The notes below the pieces were generated by a model that was not told the origin of the DNA, searched no databases, and saw only the letters and a list, made by a program, of their open reading frames with translations. Shown in pieces: positions 50,262 through 59,712 of a stretch of 64,000 nucleotides of DNA; position 1 is the stretch's first letter; each line of letters begins with the position of its first letter. Position numbers and translations under genes: made by a program. This stretch comes from Opitutaceae bacterium (GTDB lineage Bacteria; Verrucomicrobiota; Verrucomicrobiia; Opitutales; Opitutaceae). The DNA lies in the NCBI GenBank assembly GCA_030648295.1, contig JAUSID010000188.1, forward strand, positions 1 through 64,000, given 5' to 3'.

Positions 50262-50314
50262 GGTTTTTGCTGCGCAAAAACCTAAAATAGTTTTCCGCCA
50301 AAGGCGGAAAACTA
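50262..50314. terminator. Double hairpin between convergent genes
   Basis: Hairpin 1 at 50262-50282: GGTTTTTGC-TGC-GCAAAAACC. Hairpin 2 at 50288-50314: TAGTTTTCCGCC-AAA-GGCGGAAAACTA, a perfect 12-bp stem that overlaps the stop codon of the minus-strand gene. Hairpin 1 should stop the DUF5069 transcript and hairpin 2 can act on either strand. Confidence 0.75.
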
Positions 50315-50686
50315 AAGTTCCGTGTACTTTTCCGCGCGGCCGCGGGCTTTCTCGATCGGGTATTTCTTGGCGTTCGCGGCCATCTTGGCCTCAATCGCAG
50401 CGGAGACGTCAAGGCCGGTCATGTTGGCGAACTCCAGGGCGTAAATCACAACGTCGGCGAGCTCCTCTGCAATCTTCGCCCGTTTCGAGGGCTCGTTGGC
50501 GACGGCGACCGACTGCTCGGCCGTAGCCCAGAGAAAATGCTCCATCAACTCGGCGGCTTCGGCCGCGAGCGCCATGCTCAGGTTTTTTGGCGTGTGGAAC
50601 TGCTCCCAGTCGCGGTCGCGGACAAATCCAAGTACCCGTTCCCGGAGCGCGGCCACCGTCGTCGCGGAGTCGTTAAGTGCGGCCAT
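50312..50686 (-). CDS. MazG-like nucleotide pyrophosphohydrolase
   Basis: A 124-residue all-alpha protein. FHTPKNLSMALAAEAAELMEHFLW carries the ExxE pair (EAAELME) and EELADVVIYALEFANMTGLDV the second metal pair (ExxxD), the pattern of the short MazG/dCTPase group. These hydrolyse non-canonical or excess nucleoside triphosphates. The start at 50686 (MAALNDSATT) is used; an in-frame start 30 bp earlier is possible. Its end overlaps the shared hairpin. Confidence 0.87.
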   Translation of the reverse strand: MAALNDSATTVAALRERVLGFVRDRDWEQFHTPKNLSMALAAEAAELMEHFLWATAEQSVAVANEPSKRAKIAEELADVVIYALEFANMTGLDVSAAIEAKMAANAKKYPIEKARGRAEKYTEL

Positions 50687-50747
50687 GCCCGCAGGATGCC
50701 GCCAGCACACCGCCATGCAATCCCGGGCGTCACAAAAAAATTCGTGC

Positions 50748-50764
50748 TTGGCATGGGCCCTGCA
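50748..50764 (+). promoter_or_regulatory. Sigma-54-like -24/-12 promoter
   Basis: TTGGCATGGGCCCTGCA has GG and GC separated by 10 bp, the invariant spacing of sigma-54 promoters, and matches the consensus TTGGCACG-N4-TTGCA at most positions. An A-tract lies just upstream. The expected transcription start near 50776 precedes a 45-codon frame and, 240 bp later, an Hsp20 gene. Confidence 0.5.
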
Positions 50765-50788
50765 ATATGCAGCGTCACCACCGATTCA

Positions 50789-50926
50789 ATGACCGGATAC
50801 GTCCATCACCTGCTCAGCCGCGCTCGCGCCACCTTCACGGTGTGCTGCCAGCAGCGCTGCATCGTGATGCGCCCGGTCGCCATTTCCGTTTGGAATAAAA
50901 AGACCGACGCGGGCGACCAGAACTAA
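50789..50926 (+). CDS. 45-residue hypothetical protein
   Basis: The first reading frame after the sigma-54-like promoter, beginning MTGYVHHLLSRARATFTVCC and containing CCQQRC. There is no recognised family. It could be a leader or a real small protein. Its start codon position relative to the predicted transcription start (about 13 bp) leaves little room for a ribosome site, which weakens the case. Confidence 0.3.
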   Translation: MTGYVHHLLSRARATFTVCCQQRCIVMRPVAISVWNKKTDAGDQN

Positions 50927-51012
50927 ACCTCCGATTCCACGGAAGCGTTTAGTCCTCAAAGCCCGGCGGTCCCCAAACCGACCGAGGAAACGCTTTCGTT
51001 CGTTTTCCTCCC

Positions 51013-51405
51013 ATGACATCGACCCTCCATCCCGTCCTTCCCCCCAGTCGCAAGGCTGGCGGGCGCACGCCCCCGGAAAAATTTCGCGAGCCGAGCTACG
51101 ACTGCCAGGAGCAGCGCGACGCGATGAAACTCGTCGTCTACGTTCCGGGAGTCGCAGCATCGGGAGTCGACATCGAGGCGCATGGCGCCGACCTGACCGT
51201 TACGGCGCGCAAGCCGCATGTTGTTCGCGTCAACTGGCAGGCTCTCCATCTCGAAACCGCGCAACGCGACTATCGGCTGCGGCTGCGGCTGGGCACCGGC
51301 TTCAATTACGCCGCGATGGAGGCGGAGATCAGTCAGGGCGTGCTGACGGTGAGGCTGCCGAAGCTGGCGACGATAAACCATTCGCGGCTGCGGGCCGTGG
51401 CGTGA
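51013..51405 (+). CDS. Hsp20/alpha-crystallin-family small heat shock protein
   Basis: A 130-residue protein. After a 30-residue variable N-terminus the alpha-crystallin domain runs from about 38: AMKLVVYVPGVAASGVDIEAHGADLTVTARK, then YRLRLRLGTGFNYAAMEAEISQGVLTVRLPKLA, matching the GVLTVxLPK end of the domain. The C-terminal I-x-I tail is not evident. It prevents protein aggregation under stress. Upstream lie a small frame and a sigma-54-like promoter; a terminator follows downstream. Confidence 0.85.
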   Translation: MTSTLHPVLPPSRKAGGRTPPEKFREPSYDCQEQRDAMKLVVYVPGVAASGVDIEAHGADLTVTARKPHVVRVNWQALHLETAQRDYRLRLRLGTGFNYAAMEAEISQGVLTVRLPKLATINHSRLRAVA

Positions 51406-51548
51406 TTCTCGCTCCGGCGGTGTCGGAACGCGTGGGTGGTGGCGCGCATCGCGCCACCGGCCCATTGCCCCGACACCGCCGGGGCTTAATCCGGCCGGTG
51501 CCTGCCGCAGCGGCTGCAGGGGCGGGGCGCGCAAGGGAACCAAAAGAA

Positions 51549-51571
51549 AAGCCGCGCTTTTCGCGCGGCTT
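51549..51571. terminator. Terminator-like hairpin after hsp20
   Basis: AAGCCGCG-CTTTTCG-CGCGGCTT, an 8-bp perfect stem (9 with C-G closing). It is preceded by an A-rich stretch, which serves as a T-tail on the minus strand, so it could end the MFS transcript coming from the other side as well. Confidence 0.6.
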
Positions 51572-51611
51572 GAGAGAGTGGCGGCCGTAAATCCGGCCGC
51601 AACGAATCGCG

Positions 51612-53207
51612 TCAGGTCGCTTTGGCCGGGACCCCGGGCGCAGCGACATTCGGATCCACGATGTGCACGGGCTTGTACCCGCCGATGCTCCGGAAATAGA
51701 TCAGGATCCCGAGGTAGATGACCGCCATGATGGTCGGTACCCACGAATCGGCGATCAGCGTCTTGCGATCGCCGGTGCGGTCGGCAGCAACGATCGCTTT
51801 TTGTCCCTCGGTCTGGGGTTTGGCCTCCTTTGCCTCCGCCAGTTTCTTGCCATCGATGGCTTGGACCGGGGAGAAGAAGAGGAACTTCGAGGGATTCTCG
51901 GCCTTCACACTTTCATACACGGCGGGGTTGGCGGCGCGCAACGTATCCGCGGCGTACCGATCCTTGCTGTAGCCGAGACCGGGCCCGCCGATCAGGCCGG
52001 CCGAAAGCATGCCGATGCCACCCATGATCGAAATGGCGATGGCGCCCGTGCGAGGAAAACGATCCGAAGCGACCGCCAGCATGGAGGGCCAGAAGAAGGT
52101 CTTGCCCATGGCATAAATCGTGAGCGCCACCACGGCCATCGCGAACGACTCGATGCTGCTCACGAGCCGCAGACCGACCATCGCAAGAATCGAGCATACC
52201 AACAGGAGCCCAACGGGCGAAAGCTTCAGGTTCTTTTCAATCCAGTTCGCGCAGAATCGCAGGGTGAACATCAGGGCCGAAGTCCAGATAAAGAGGAATT
52301 TCCCCTGTTCGGATGTGAGCAGATTGCCCGTGATGTTCTGAATCCAGCCATCGGTGCCGAGCTCGACCGCGCCAACCAACGCGTGGGTGATAAAGAGCAC
52401 GAAAAGCAGAAGAGAACCGATCGAGCCTTTCGTGATTACGGCGACCGTAACCAGCAACACACCGGCGACAAGATAGGCGGACCACTGCGGCATGCCGAGG
52501 TTCGTCGCGCAAAAGAGCGAAACGAGATAGGCAATCACCAGTGCGCCGAGGATGCCAACGTCCTTGAACATCTCGCCCAGCTTTGCGCCTTTCTGCGAGG
52601 CTTCGGATTTCGGCATATGCTGGCCCAAGAACATCAATCCATAGGCGATGGTTGGGATCAGGTAGATCGCCAGTTGCCACTTCCACGGCACCTGCATCCG
52701 GTCGTCGAGATACCAGCCGACGACCGCGCCGATCACCATCCCGGCCGGCCAGCTGGCGTGCAGGATGTTGAGGTAGTGGAGCCGATTATTGGGGAAGAGC
52801 GTGGCAACCAGTGGATTCGCGACCGCCTCGAGCGTGCCGTTGGCGAACGCGAAGATGAACATGCCCCAAAGCAGCATGGTGTAGGCGTTGTCGGGCGAAG
52901 TCGCGCCGAAGGTGACGAACGCTGAGATGACGTGGCACGCGAACGCGGCAATCACGAGCTTGGCGTAGCCAATCTTGTCGCAGATGACGCCGCCGATGAT
53001 GATGCCGAAGCAGAATCCGGTGAAGCCAGCGCCACCGATGGCGCCGAGCTGCGTGGCCGTGAAGCCAAATTCCTTGCCCCAGTTGTCAAAGATTCCACCA
53101 CGCACCGCAAAGCCAGTGCCGGCGGCCAGAATGGCCATGAAGCCCGCCCACAAAAGCCGCTTGGCATTCGGCACGACGGCTTCGTTACTCGCGTTATAAT
53201 TACTCAT
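51612..53207 (-). CDS. MFS sugar transporter (FucP-like group)
   Basis: A 531-residue major facilitator with 12 helices. The early segment [31 protein letters not shown] and [44 protein letters not shown] fit the FucP/sugar:proton symporter branch. Near the C-terminus a hydrophilic insertion of about 80 residues ([20 protein letters not shown] to [14 protein letters not shown]) sits between helices 11 and 12, not usual in short family members. It probably takes up a monosaccharide; no catabolic genes are adjacent. Confidence 0.85.
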   Translation of the reverse strand: MSNYNASNEAVVPNAKRLLWAGFMAILAAGTGFAVRGGIFDNWGKEFGFTATQLGAIGGAGFTGFCFGIIIGGVICDKIGYAKLVIAAFACHVISAFVTFGATSPDNAYTMLLWGMFIFAFANGTLEAVANPLVATLFPNNRLHYLNILHASWPAGMVIGAVVGWYLDDRMQVPWKWQLAIYLIPTIAYGLMFLGQHMPKSEASQKGAKLGEMFKDVGILGALVIAYLVSLFCATNLGMPQWSAYLVAGVLLVTVAVITKGSIGSLLLFVLFITHALVGAVELGTDGWIQNITGNLLTSEQGKFLFIWTSALMFTLRFCANWIEKNLKLSPVGLLLVCSILAMVGLRLVSSIESFAMAVVALTIYAMGKTFFWPSMLAVASDRFPRTGAIAISIMGGIGMLSAGLIGGPGLGYSKDRYAADTLRAANPAVYESVKAENPSKFLFFSPVQAIDGKKLAEAKEAKPQTEGQKAIVAADRTGDRKTLIADSWVPTIMAVIYLGILIYFRSIGGYKPVHIVDPNVAAPGVPAKAT

Positions 53208-53708
53208 AGATGTGAATCAGCGGATGGTTGTAACCGGAAACTACGGGGTCCGCCACCCATCGGTGCGCACCACCGCGCGCGGCCATCCACATGAAGACGC
53301 GGGGGTTCGTCATATTAGGGTAAAAAGCAGGACGCGCCGACGTTGAGCAGCGGCAAGGCGCGCGGCAAGGGCGCATTTAGTCCTTTCGCGCCGATTTACG
53401 TCATCGGAGAAATCTTGATACGCCGCGGCTTGCTTCCGGGTTTTCCGCCCGACGGTGTCAGGGCAGCCCCGGCGAGGAGCGTCCCGGGTCGGCGAATGCA
53501 GCCGCGGAGGGGCGAAACGCGCCGACCCATTGGCGGGCGAGCCACCGGCAAAAAACGGAGGGCTGGCCGATGCAAAAAACGCATTCGCCCGCTCGAAAAA
53601 ACCGCCAGCGGTGAGTCGTCACACGCCTGATGGCGGGTCTTTCATTTTCCCGGGAAACTGACGGCACAATTCTGCGTCACCCCGGTCTTCTTTCCCCACC
53701 TACACACC
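53208..53708. other. 500-bp region without a supported gene
   Basis: Lies between the MFS start and a small conserved-looking frame. A frame at 53343-53630 is open but Arg/Pro/Gly-rich with no family features, as expected for chance frames in GC-rich DNA. No inverted repeat of note was seen. The MFS promoter should be in its first 100 bp, but I could not identify it with confidence. Confidence 0.4.
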
Positions 53709-53903
53709 ATGCCATTTCCGATTCCACACTTCCGGCCCCCGCCGATTCCCGAGCCGACTCCCATCGTGCGCGTGGTCGGGCGCGATGTGACCGAGTGGGA
53801 CCGTCCCCTCTTCAAGGCGCCAGCGCTCGAGATTCAGCCGAAGAAATCCGCCATCGAGACCGCGCTGGAAAGTTTGCGGCCGGTTTTCACCAGCGGTCGC
53901 TGA
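53709..53903 (+). CDS. 64-residue hypothetical protein
   Basis: A small Pro-rich frame starting MPFPIPHFRPPPIPEPTP, then a more ordinary half (RVVGRDVTEWDRPLFKAPAL and SAIETALESL). The codon choice looks coding (GC-rich third positions), but no family is known to me. It stands alone 200 bp before the first histidine kinase. Confidence 0.35.
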   Translation: MPFPIPHFRPPPIPEPTPIVRVVGRDVTEWDRPLFKAPALEIQPKKSAIETALESLRPVFTSGR

Positions 53904-54105
53904 GCCCGGACGGGCTCATCACGGTCCATGTCGGATCCCGCTCCGCTGCTCGCGGCGCCGGCGACCTTCCTTGCGGATCCATTCCACTCGCGGCACCGCG
54001 ACAATGCGGAACGCAAACGTGAACGGGTGACGGGGGCGATTGGCCCCGCCTGATGGCTCGTAATCCGACCATCGGGCATTTACGGTCGACGGCGAGAGTC
54101 CAGCC

Positions 54106-55992
54106 ATGTCCGCCGCAGGTTCCTCCGTCGCGCTATCCGTCAGCCTGCCATGGGATGCGCGCGTCCGCGCGGAACTCGTGCGGACTGCTTATTACGATTC
54201 CGGAACGGCATCCCGTTTGCAGCCGGCGTGGCACTGCTGCTCGCCTATGCCACTTTCCCGGCGTTTTCGCGGACCTTCGTCATCACGTGGTTGGTCGTCA
54301 CGCTGAGTTGTTTCGGGGTACGGCTGGCCACGCGTTGGATCTATTTCCGCGCTGCCGGCGACCGGGGGAATTCGTTGCGGTGGGAAAGGTTGTTCATCGC
54401 GGTCAGCGCCGCCACCGGACTGGCATGGGGCATCTCGGCCTGGTACTTTTACACGCCCGAGGATTCCATCTACCGCGTGCTCGTCGTGCTGGTCGTGGCC
54501 GGCGTGACCACGGGTGCTTCCCGCGTGCTGGCGCCGATCCCGCTCGCGAATCTCGCCTACGTTTACTTCGCCATTACTCCGCTGGTGGCCCGCGTGCTCG
54601 TGAGCCCCGAGACGCGCAGTGTCATCGTCGGCCTCATGGCCACGCTGTATCTCGTGTACATGAGTGTGGCCGCACGGCAGCAAGTCCGAGGGCTGCGCCG
54701 CACCGTGCGACTTGGATACGAGAACGCTGCCCTGGTCGAATCGCTCGGCGAAGCCAAGGAGCGGGCGGAAAAGCTCAACCAGGATTTGTCGAATGAGATC
54801 GGCCGCCGCAAGGTGGTCGAACGCGAATTGCGCACCGCCAATGAGCAGGCCGTGGCCGCGAGCCGGGCCAAGAGTGAATTTCTTGCCACCATGAGCCACG
54901 AGATTCGGACACCGATGAACGGCGTGCTGGGCATGCTCCACATGGTTCGAGGCACCCCGCTCACGCCGGTCCAGCGCGAACAGGTGGAAACGGCGGCGGC
55001 CTCCGCCGACACGCTGCTCGATCTCCTGAACGACATCCTCGATTTCTCCAAAATCGAGAGCGGCCGGCTTGAACTCGAACGCATTCCGTTTTCACCCTCC
55101 GTGGTCGTGAGCAACGTCGTCGAGTTGCTGCGACCGCGCGCATCGCTCAAGAACCTTGGCCTGGAAGTGATCGCCGATTCGCACCTTCCCGTCGGACTCA
55201 TCGGCGATCCCACCCGGCTGCGCCAGGTGCTCTTCAATCTGCTCGGCAACGCGATCAAGTTCACCGACCGCGGCGGCGTACAGGTGCGCGTGGACTGCGA
55301 ACCCAGCGATGCGCGTCACGTCACCGTGACGTTTGCGGTCGCGGATACCGGCATCGGGATCAGCCACGAAGCCCAGGCACAAATCTTTACTCCCTTCACC
55401 CAGGCCGACAGTTCGATGAGCCGGCGCTTCGGTGGCACCGGGCTCGGTCTCGCGATTTCGCAAAAACTCGTCGAGGCGATGGGCTCCAGACTCACGGTGC
55501 AAAGTGAACTCAAACGGGGCTCCACGTTTCAGTTCACGTTGCGCTGGGAGAAAGCGGTGGGGTTGGATACGGGCGAAACGGTGGCGGCGCAGCCGTTTGT
55601 CCTGCCAAGACTGTGCGGACGCGTGCTCGTGGTCGAAGACGATCGCATCAACCAGCGCGTGATTGCTCACTTCCTCAAACAAATGGGCCTGGAAAGCGCC
55701 GTCGTGGAGGATGGGCACGCGGCGGTGGAGGCCGCGTGCGGCGGCACGTGGGACGCCATCCTCATGGATTGCCAGCTCCCCGGGATTGGATGGAATGGAG
55801 GCGACACGGCACATTCGACGCCGGGGAAACACGACCCTTCCGATCATCGCCTTGACGGCGAACGTTGCGTCACAGGATCGCGTGGCATGTTTTTCGGCGG
55901 GAATGAACGATTTTCTGGCCAAGCCCATCCGCGTCGAGATATTGGCGGAGTCACTCCAGCGCTGGCTGCCGAAGCAGGAGCCAACCTCGTAA
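54106..55992 (+). pseudogene. Hybrid histidine kinase with two compensating 1-bp frameshifts
   Basis: The correct product is a paralogue of the next gene: N-terminal LVRTAY segment, about six membrane helices, coiled coil, HisKA with MSHEIRTPMNGVLGML, HATPase with FNLLGNAIKFTD and DTGIGIS, and a receiver with ILMDCQLPG, LTAN and a C-terminal lysine (FLAKP). The first part (54106-54197) is in one frame, the middle in another, and the end from 55789 to 55992 again in the first. A base is missing near 54197 and one G is extra at 55788-55789. If translated from ATG 54150 the product would have a kinase core but a wrecked receiver (end at 56045). Confidence 0.8.
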
Positions 55993-56200
55993 CGGACCGC
56001 CGCATTCACCCGCGATTGCAGGCGGCTTTTGTCGCAAGCCGCTGACGTGACGGAGAGAATCCGCCCGATCCATCGGCCGGTATTGGTGGATCGGCATCAT
56101 TCGAAACTTCCGAACTCCGCCTAAGTAACAACACCCAGACGCGACGCCTCGCCATGCTCGTGCCCGTTCCCATGCTGGCGCAATCGAACGCCCAGCCGTC

Positions 56201-58072
56201 ATGACTGCTCCGATGTCCGCTGTCGCGTCTACTCCACCCGTGGTAGACGAGACGGTGCCGCACGCCCGCGATCACCCGATCGAGATTCATACCCGGATCG
56301 AACTGGTACGGATGGCGTATCGGGAGTTGACGAATGGAACGCTGGCATCAGCCGCCAGTGCGGTCGCACTGGCGTTCGTCGTGGGCCTGAAGTCTCCGGG
56401 GGTGATGGTTTGGTGGTGGCTTGGCGCCATGTTGGTCGTGGCGGCTTACCGGCTCGGACTTGCGGCCGCGTTCAAACAAGCGCAGCCGAGCGCCGAGGAC
56501 TTCTCCCGGTGGGGGCTGAACTACGTGATTTCGACCACGGCGACGGGAATTGGCTGGGGCGCGAGCACCTGGCTGTTCGGCACGCTGGAGGCGGGAAACC
56601 CGCTCGGGATCGTCCACGTGTTGCTGCTCGCGGGGCTCACCGCCGGATCCGCACGGCTGCTGCTGCCGATGCAAAAAGGAAGCGTGCTCTACCTGGTTGC
56701 GGTCATGGGGCCACTCGCGGCCTGGTTTCTCGCCGAAGGGGATACGACGGGTTACCTCCTGGGCGGTTGCGTGGTGATTTTCATCGCGTTCATGACGTCC
56801 GCCTCGTGGCACAACCACCGCACCCTGTCCGACGCCTTGTCGCTGCGGTTCGAGCGTGAGGCCGTGGCGGACGAGTTGACGGCGGAGAACGCCCGCCGCG
56901 AAACGCGCGAACTGGAATTGCAGGAGGCACGGGAACGCGCCGAATCGGCCAGCCGCGCCAAGGGCGAATTCCTCGCGACCATCAGCCACGAAATTCGGAC
57001 GCCGATGAACGGCGTGCTCGGCATGCTGCGCGTCGTGCGCGACACCTCGCTTACCTCCGACCAGCGTGGGTACCTCAAGACCGCATCCGACTCGGCCGAA
57101 TCGCTCCTGCTGCTGCTGAATGACGTCCTGGATTTCTCGAAGATTGAAGCCGGCCGGCTCGAACTCGAGCGGGCGCCATTCCCACCCGTGACCACCGTCA
57201 AGGCGGTGGCGGATTTGCTGCTGGCTCGCGCCCGCGACAAGGGACTGCAATTCGACGTCAATCTGGGCGAGAACCTTCCCGGCGCGATCATCGGCGACGC
57301 GACGCGGCTGCGGCAAATTCTGGTCAACCTGCTCGGCAATGCGATCAAGTTCACGGAGCGCGGGCGCGTCGAACTATCTGTTGCCTGTGTTGAACGCACC
57401 ACCGCCAAGGCGGTGATGCATTTCACCGTTACGGACACGGGGATCGGGATCGACTCCGCGGCGCTGGACCGGCTGTTCAAACCGTTTACGCAGGCCGACA
57501 CCTCCATGAGCCGTCGCTACGGTGGCACCGGGCTGGGGTTGGCAATTTCGATGCGGCTCGCCCAGGCGATGGGCGGCGCGCTTCAAGTGCACAGCGCGGT
57601 CAACCAAGGGACCACGTTCCGGCTCATCCTTCCGTGCGACCTGCCGGAAATGAGCGTGGCGCCGCGGCCGCAGGAAGCGCCCCGGTTCGTGACGCCTTCG
57701 CTCAAGGGCCGCGTCCTTGTCGTGGAGGACGATTCTGTCAATCAGCAGGTGATCGAATTGTTCCTGAAAAAACTGAACGTCACGCCCCGCTTCGCGACGA
57801 ATGGCGAAGAGGCGATCACGACCGCGACCGCCGAGGAGTTCGATGTGATCCTGATGGATTGCCAGCTGCCGGGAATCGACGGACTCGAAGCGACGCGGCG
57901 CATCCGGGAAAAGGACGCCTCGTCGCCGACGAAGATCATCGCGTTGACGGCGAACGCGAGCACGCACGTGCGCGAGGCCTGCCTCGCAGCCGGGATGAAC
58001 GATTTCCTGACGAAGCCGGTGCGGTTCGAATTGCTGGCCGGCGTGCTGCAAAAGCATCTGCCCGCAGCCTGA
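56201..58072 (+). CDS. Membrane-bound hybrid histidine kinase with receiver domain
   Basis: A 623-residue protein. About six membrane helices fill residues 50-205, with no large periplasmic sensor. A coiled coil follows, then HisKA with the phosphoaccepting His in ATISHEIRTPMNGVLG (about 260-275), HATPase with NLLGNAIKFTERG, DTGIGIDSAA and GGTGLGLAIS, and a receiver (about 505-620) with EDDSVNQQV, phosphoacceptor Asp in ILMDCQLPGIDG, and LTANAS and FLTKPVR. It is intact, unlike its paralogue directly upstream. No response regulator or HPt gene is adjacent, so the output partner is unknown. Confidence 0.92.
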   Translation: MTAPMSAVASTPPVVDETVPHARDHPIEIHTRIELVRMAYRELTNGTLASAASAVALAFVVGLKSPGVMVWWWLGAMLVVAAYRLGLAAAFKQAQPSAEDFSRWGLNYVISTTATGIGWGASTWLFGTLEAGNPLGIVHVLLLAGLTAGSARLLLPMQKGSVLYLVAVMGPLAAWFLAEGDTTGYLLGGCVVIFIAFMTSASWHNHRTLSDALSLRFEREAVADELTAENARRETRELELQEARERAESASRAKGEFLATISHEIRTPMNGVLGMLRVVRDTSLTSDQRGYLKTASDSAESLLLLLNDVLDFSKIEAGRLELERAPFPPVTTVKAVADLLLARARDKGLQFDVNLGENLPGAIIGDATRLRQILVNLLGNAIKFTERGRVELSVACVERTTAKAVMHFTVTDTGIGIDSAALDRLFKPFTQADTSMSRRYGGTGLGLAISMRLAQAMGGALQVHSAVNQGTTFRLILPCDLPEMSVAPRPQEAPRFVTPSLKGRVLVVEDDSVNQQVIELFLKKLNVTPRFATNGEEAITTATAEEFDVILMDCQLPGIDGLEATRRIREKDASSPTKIIALTANASTHVREACLAAGMNDFLTKPVRFELLAGVLQKHLPAA

Positions 58073-58105
58073 GGGCGAACCTGCCGGGTGGACGCCTGGC
58101 AAACG

Positions 58106-58975
58106 CTACCGTTCCGGCACGATCCACTCGATTCTCGCGTTGCCGCCCGGCGCCTGGGCGAGCACGTCAGCCATGAACCGCAACAGCGGTTCAACCTCGC
58201 GATCGAACTGCCACGGCGGATTCAGAATCAGGAGCCCGCACCCCTTCATCTTCAGGTCCGCGTGCTCGCCGCCCACGGCGAGTTCCGCCGCCATCGTGGG
58301 CGGCAAAGCGAGTTCACGCAGCGCGACGAAAAAATCATCCACGCGCGCGCGTTCGGTGAGCGGATACCAGACGGCAAAGACCGCCGCCGGCTGTCGTTCG
58401 AGACCCGCGGCCAGGGCATTGGTGATGGCGGCAAACTCGTTCCCGGCCTCGAACGGCGGGTCAATCAGCACGAGCGCGCGCCGCTCGGCGGCGGGAAGCA
58501 TCGCGCGCATGGCGACGTATCCGTCCATTTGATGCACGGAGGTGCGCGAGGCGAAGCAGAATTCGTCACGCAGGGCGGCCGCTTCCGCCGGATGTTGCTC
58601 GCACAGGGCCAGCCGGTCCTGGATCCGGCCGACCATCCGCGCGAGCGCCGGGGAACCGGGATAAAACCGAATCGACGCGTCGATGTTGCCGCGGTTGCGA
58701 TCGAAATCGCGAACGAGGGCGATGTATTCTGCCATGAGCGGCGGCAAATCGTCACGCGGCCACAGCCGTCCGAGGCCATCGGGCCATTCCGGCTTGCGCG
58801 CCAGCGTTGTGCCGGTCGCCGCCCGTTCGAGATCGTAACCGCCGCGGCCGGCGTGCGTGTCGAGGTACAGAAACCCCTTTTCCTTCCGTTGCATCGCGCG
58901 GAGCAACCGGACGAGCAGGACGTGCTTCATCACATCGGCAAAATTTCCGGCGTGAAAGGCGTGCCGGTAATTCAT
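58106..58975 (-). CDS. rlmJ: 23S rRNA (adenine(2030)-N6)-methyltransferase
   Basis: A 289-residue methylase beginning MNYRHAFHAGNFADVMKHVLL, which is almost the exact start of E. coli RlmJ. FLYLDTHAGRGGYDL is the SAM-binding motif and LVLIDPPFEAGNEF the catalytic DPPF of N6-adenine methylases (about 168-172). It methylates A2030 of 23S rRNA. Length is close to the usual 280. Confidence 0.95.
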   Translation of the reverse strand: MNYRHAFHAGNFADVMKHVLLVRLLRAMQRKEKGFLYLDTHAGRGGYDLERAATGTTLARKPEWPDGLGRLWPRDDLPPLMAEYIALVRDFDRNRGNIDASIRFYPGSPALARMVGRIQDRLALCEQHPAEAAALRDEFCFASRTSVHQMDGYVAMRAMLPAAERRALVLIDPPFEAGNEFAAITNALAAGLERQPAAVFAVWYPLTERARVDDFFVALRELALPPTMAAELAVGGEHADLKMKGCGLLILNPPWQFDREVEPLLRFMADVLAQAPGGNARIEWIVPER

Positions 58976-58978
58976 CGG

Positions 58979-59007
58979 AAGTGAGAGTGAGAGTGAAAGT
59001 GGACGAG
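58979..59007. repeat. Short GTGAGAGTGA word array
   Basis: GAAGTGAGAGTGAGAGTGAA followed by AGTGG, just upstream of rlmJ. Uses the words of the purine array at 49373-49450. Confidence 0.6.
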
Positions 59008-59102
59008 TAGCCGGCAGTGACCTTCAGGTTCAGCGCTCCGCCGGGCGCGCGACCGCGAGAAACCAGAGCATACCTCCGCCCCTGCCACCCGCACGCTCGC
59101 TT

Positions 59103-59603
59103 TCACCCGGCAATCGGCACTTTCACCACCGACTTGCGGACCAACACCGGCGTTGCCCGGATGCGCAGCGTGGGCATGTGCACATCGGCCGGGAAGAAAA
59201 CCGCGACCTGGCCCGGGAAGACGCGAAGCAGCGATGCGTCGCTGCTATCGTCGTAAATGATAAGATCGCGTTCGCCGTTATACGCCTGCCGCACGGTCAT
59301 CCGCGCAATATCGGCGACCTCCATCAGTTCCTCACCCTCCACCACGACCTGAACGTCCATGTATTTCCGGTGCGATTCGAAGAATCCGTCGGCGCGAAGC
59401 TTGGTCTCGAACGCCTGCTCTATCACGAAGGCACCGCCGGCCAGATCGATTTTCTGCGTGTCGCCCGAGGCAATGGCGCGCAACCGCGCCTGCACGTCCG
59501 AACCGGGTCGGAGCAATTCATCGACATAGGCAAACGCAGTGGAGAATCCCTCTGTGCGCGGCGCCTGGGCGCGAACCGACTGCAGGGAACCGAAGAGAGC
59601 CAT
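59103..59603 (-). CDS. YhcH/YjgK/YiaL-family protein
   Basis: A 166-residue cupin-like beta-sandwich protein. FFESHRKYMDVQVVVEGEELMEVA and YDDSSDASLLRVFPGQVAVFFPADVHMPTL are the family signatures; the His and Glu residues in ESHRKYMDVQVVVEGEE and the final DVHMP site line up with the metal-binding positions. Family members act on sugar or sialic acid derivatives, mostly as anomerases by proposal. It stands alone. The start at 59603 is the first Met. Confidence 0.87.
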   Translation of the reverse strand: MALFGSLQSVRAQAPRTEGFSTAFAYVDELLRPGSDVQARLRAIASGDTQKIDLAGGAFVIEQAFETKLRADGFFESHRKYMDVQVVVEGEELMEVADIARMTVRQAYNGERDLIIYDDSSDASLLRVFPGQVAVFFPADVHMPTLRIRATPVLVRKSVVKVPIAG

Positions 59604-59712
59604 CGGCGGATTGAGCCGACGCCATACCCGGCTGGCAAGCCGCTAAACCACGTGGCATGAACACGAACTCGTTGCACCGGAGTCGAACCCGTGGTTCGTT
59701 GAGCCATTCCCC

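Noticed and set aside
53343-53630. 95-codon open frame
   Set aside because: Arg/Pro/Gly-rich with no family pattern, typical of chance frames in GC-rich DNA.
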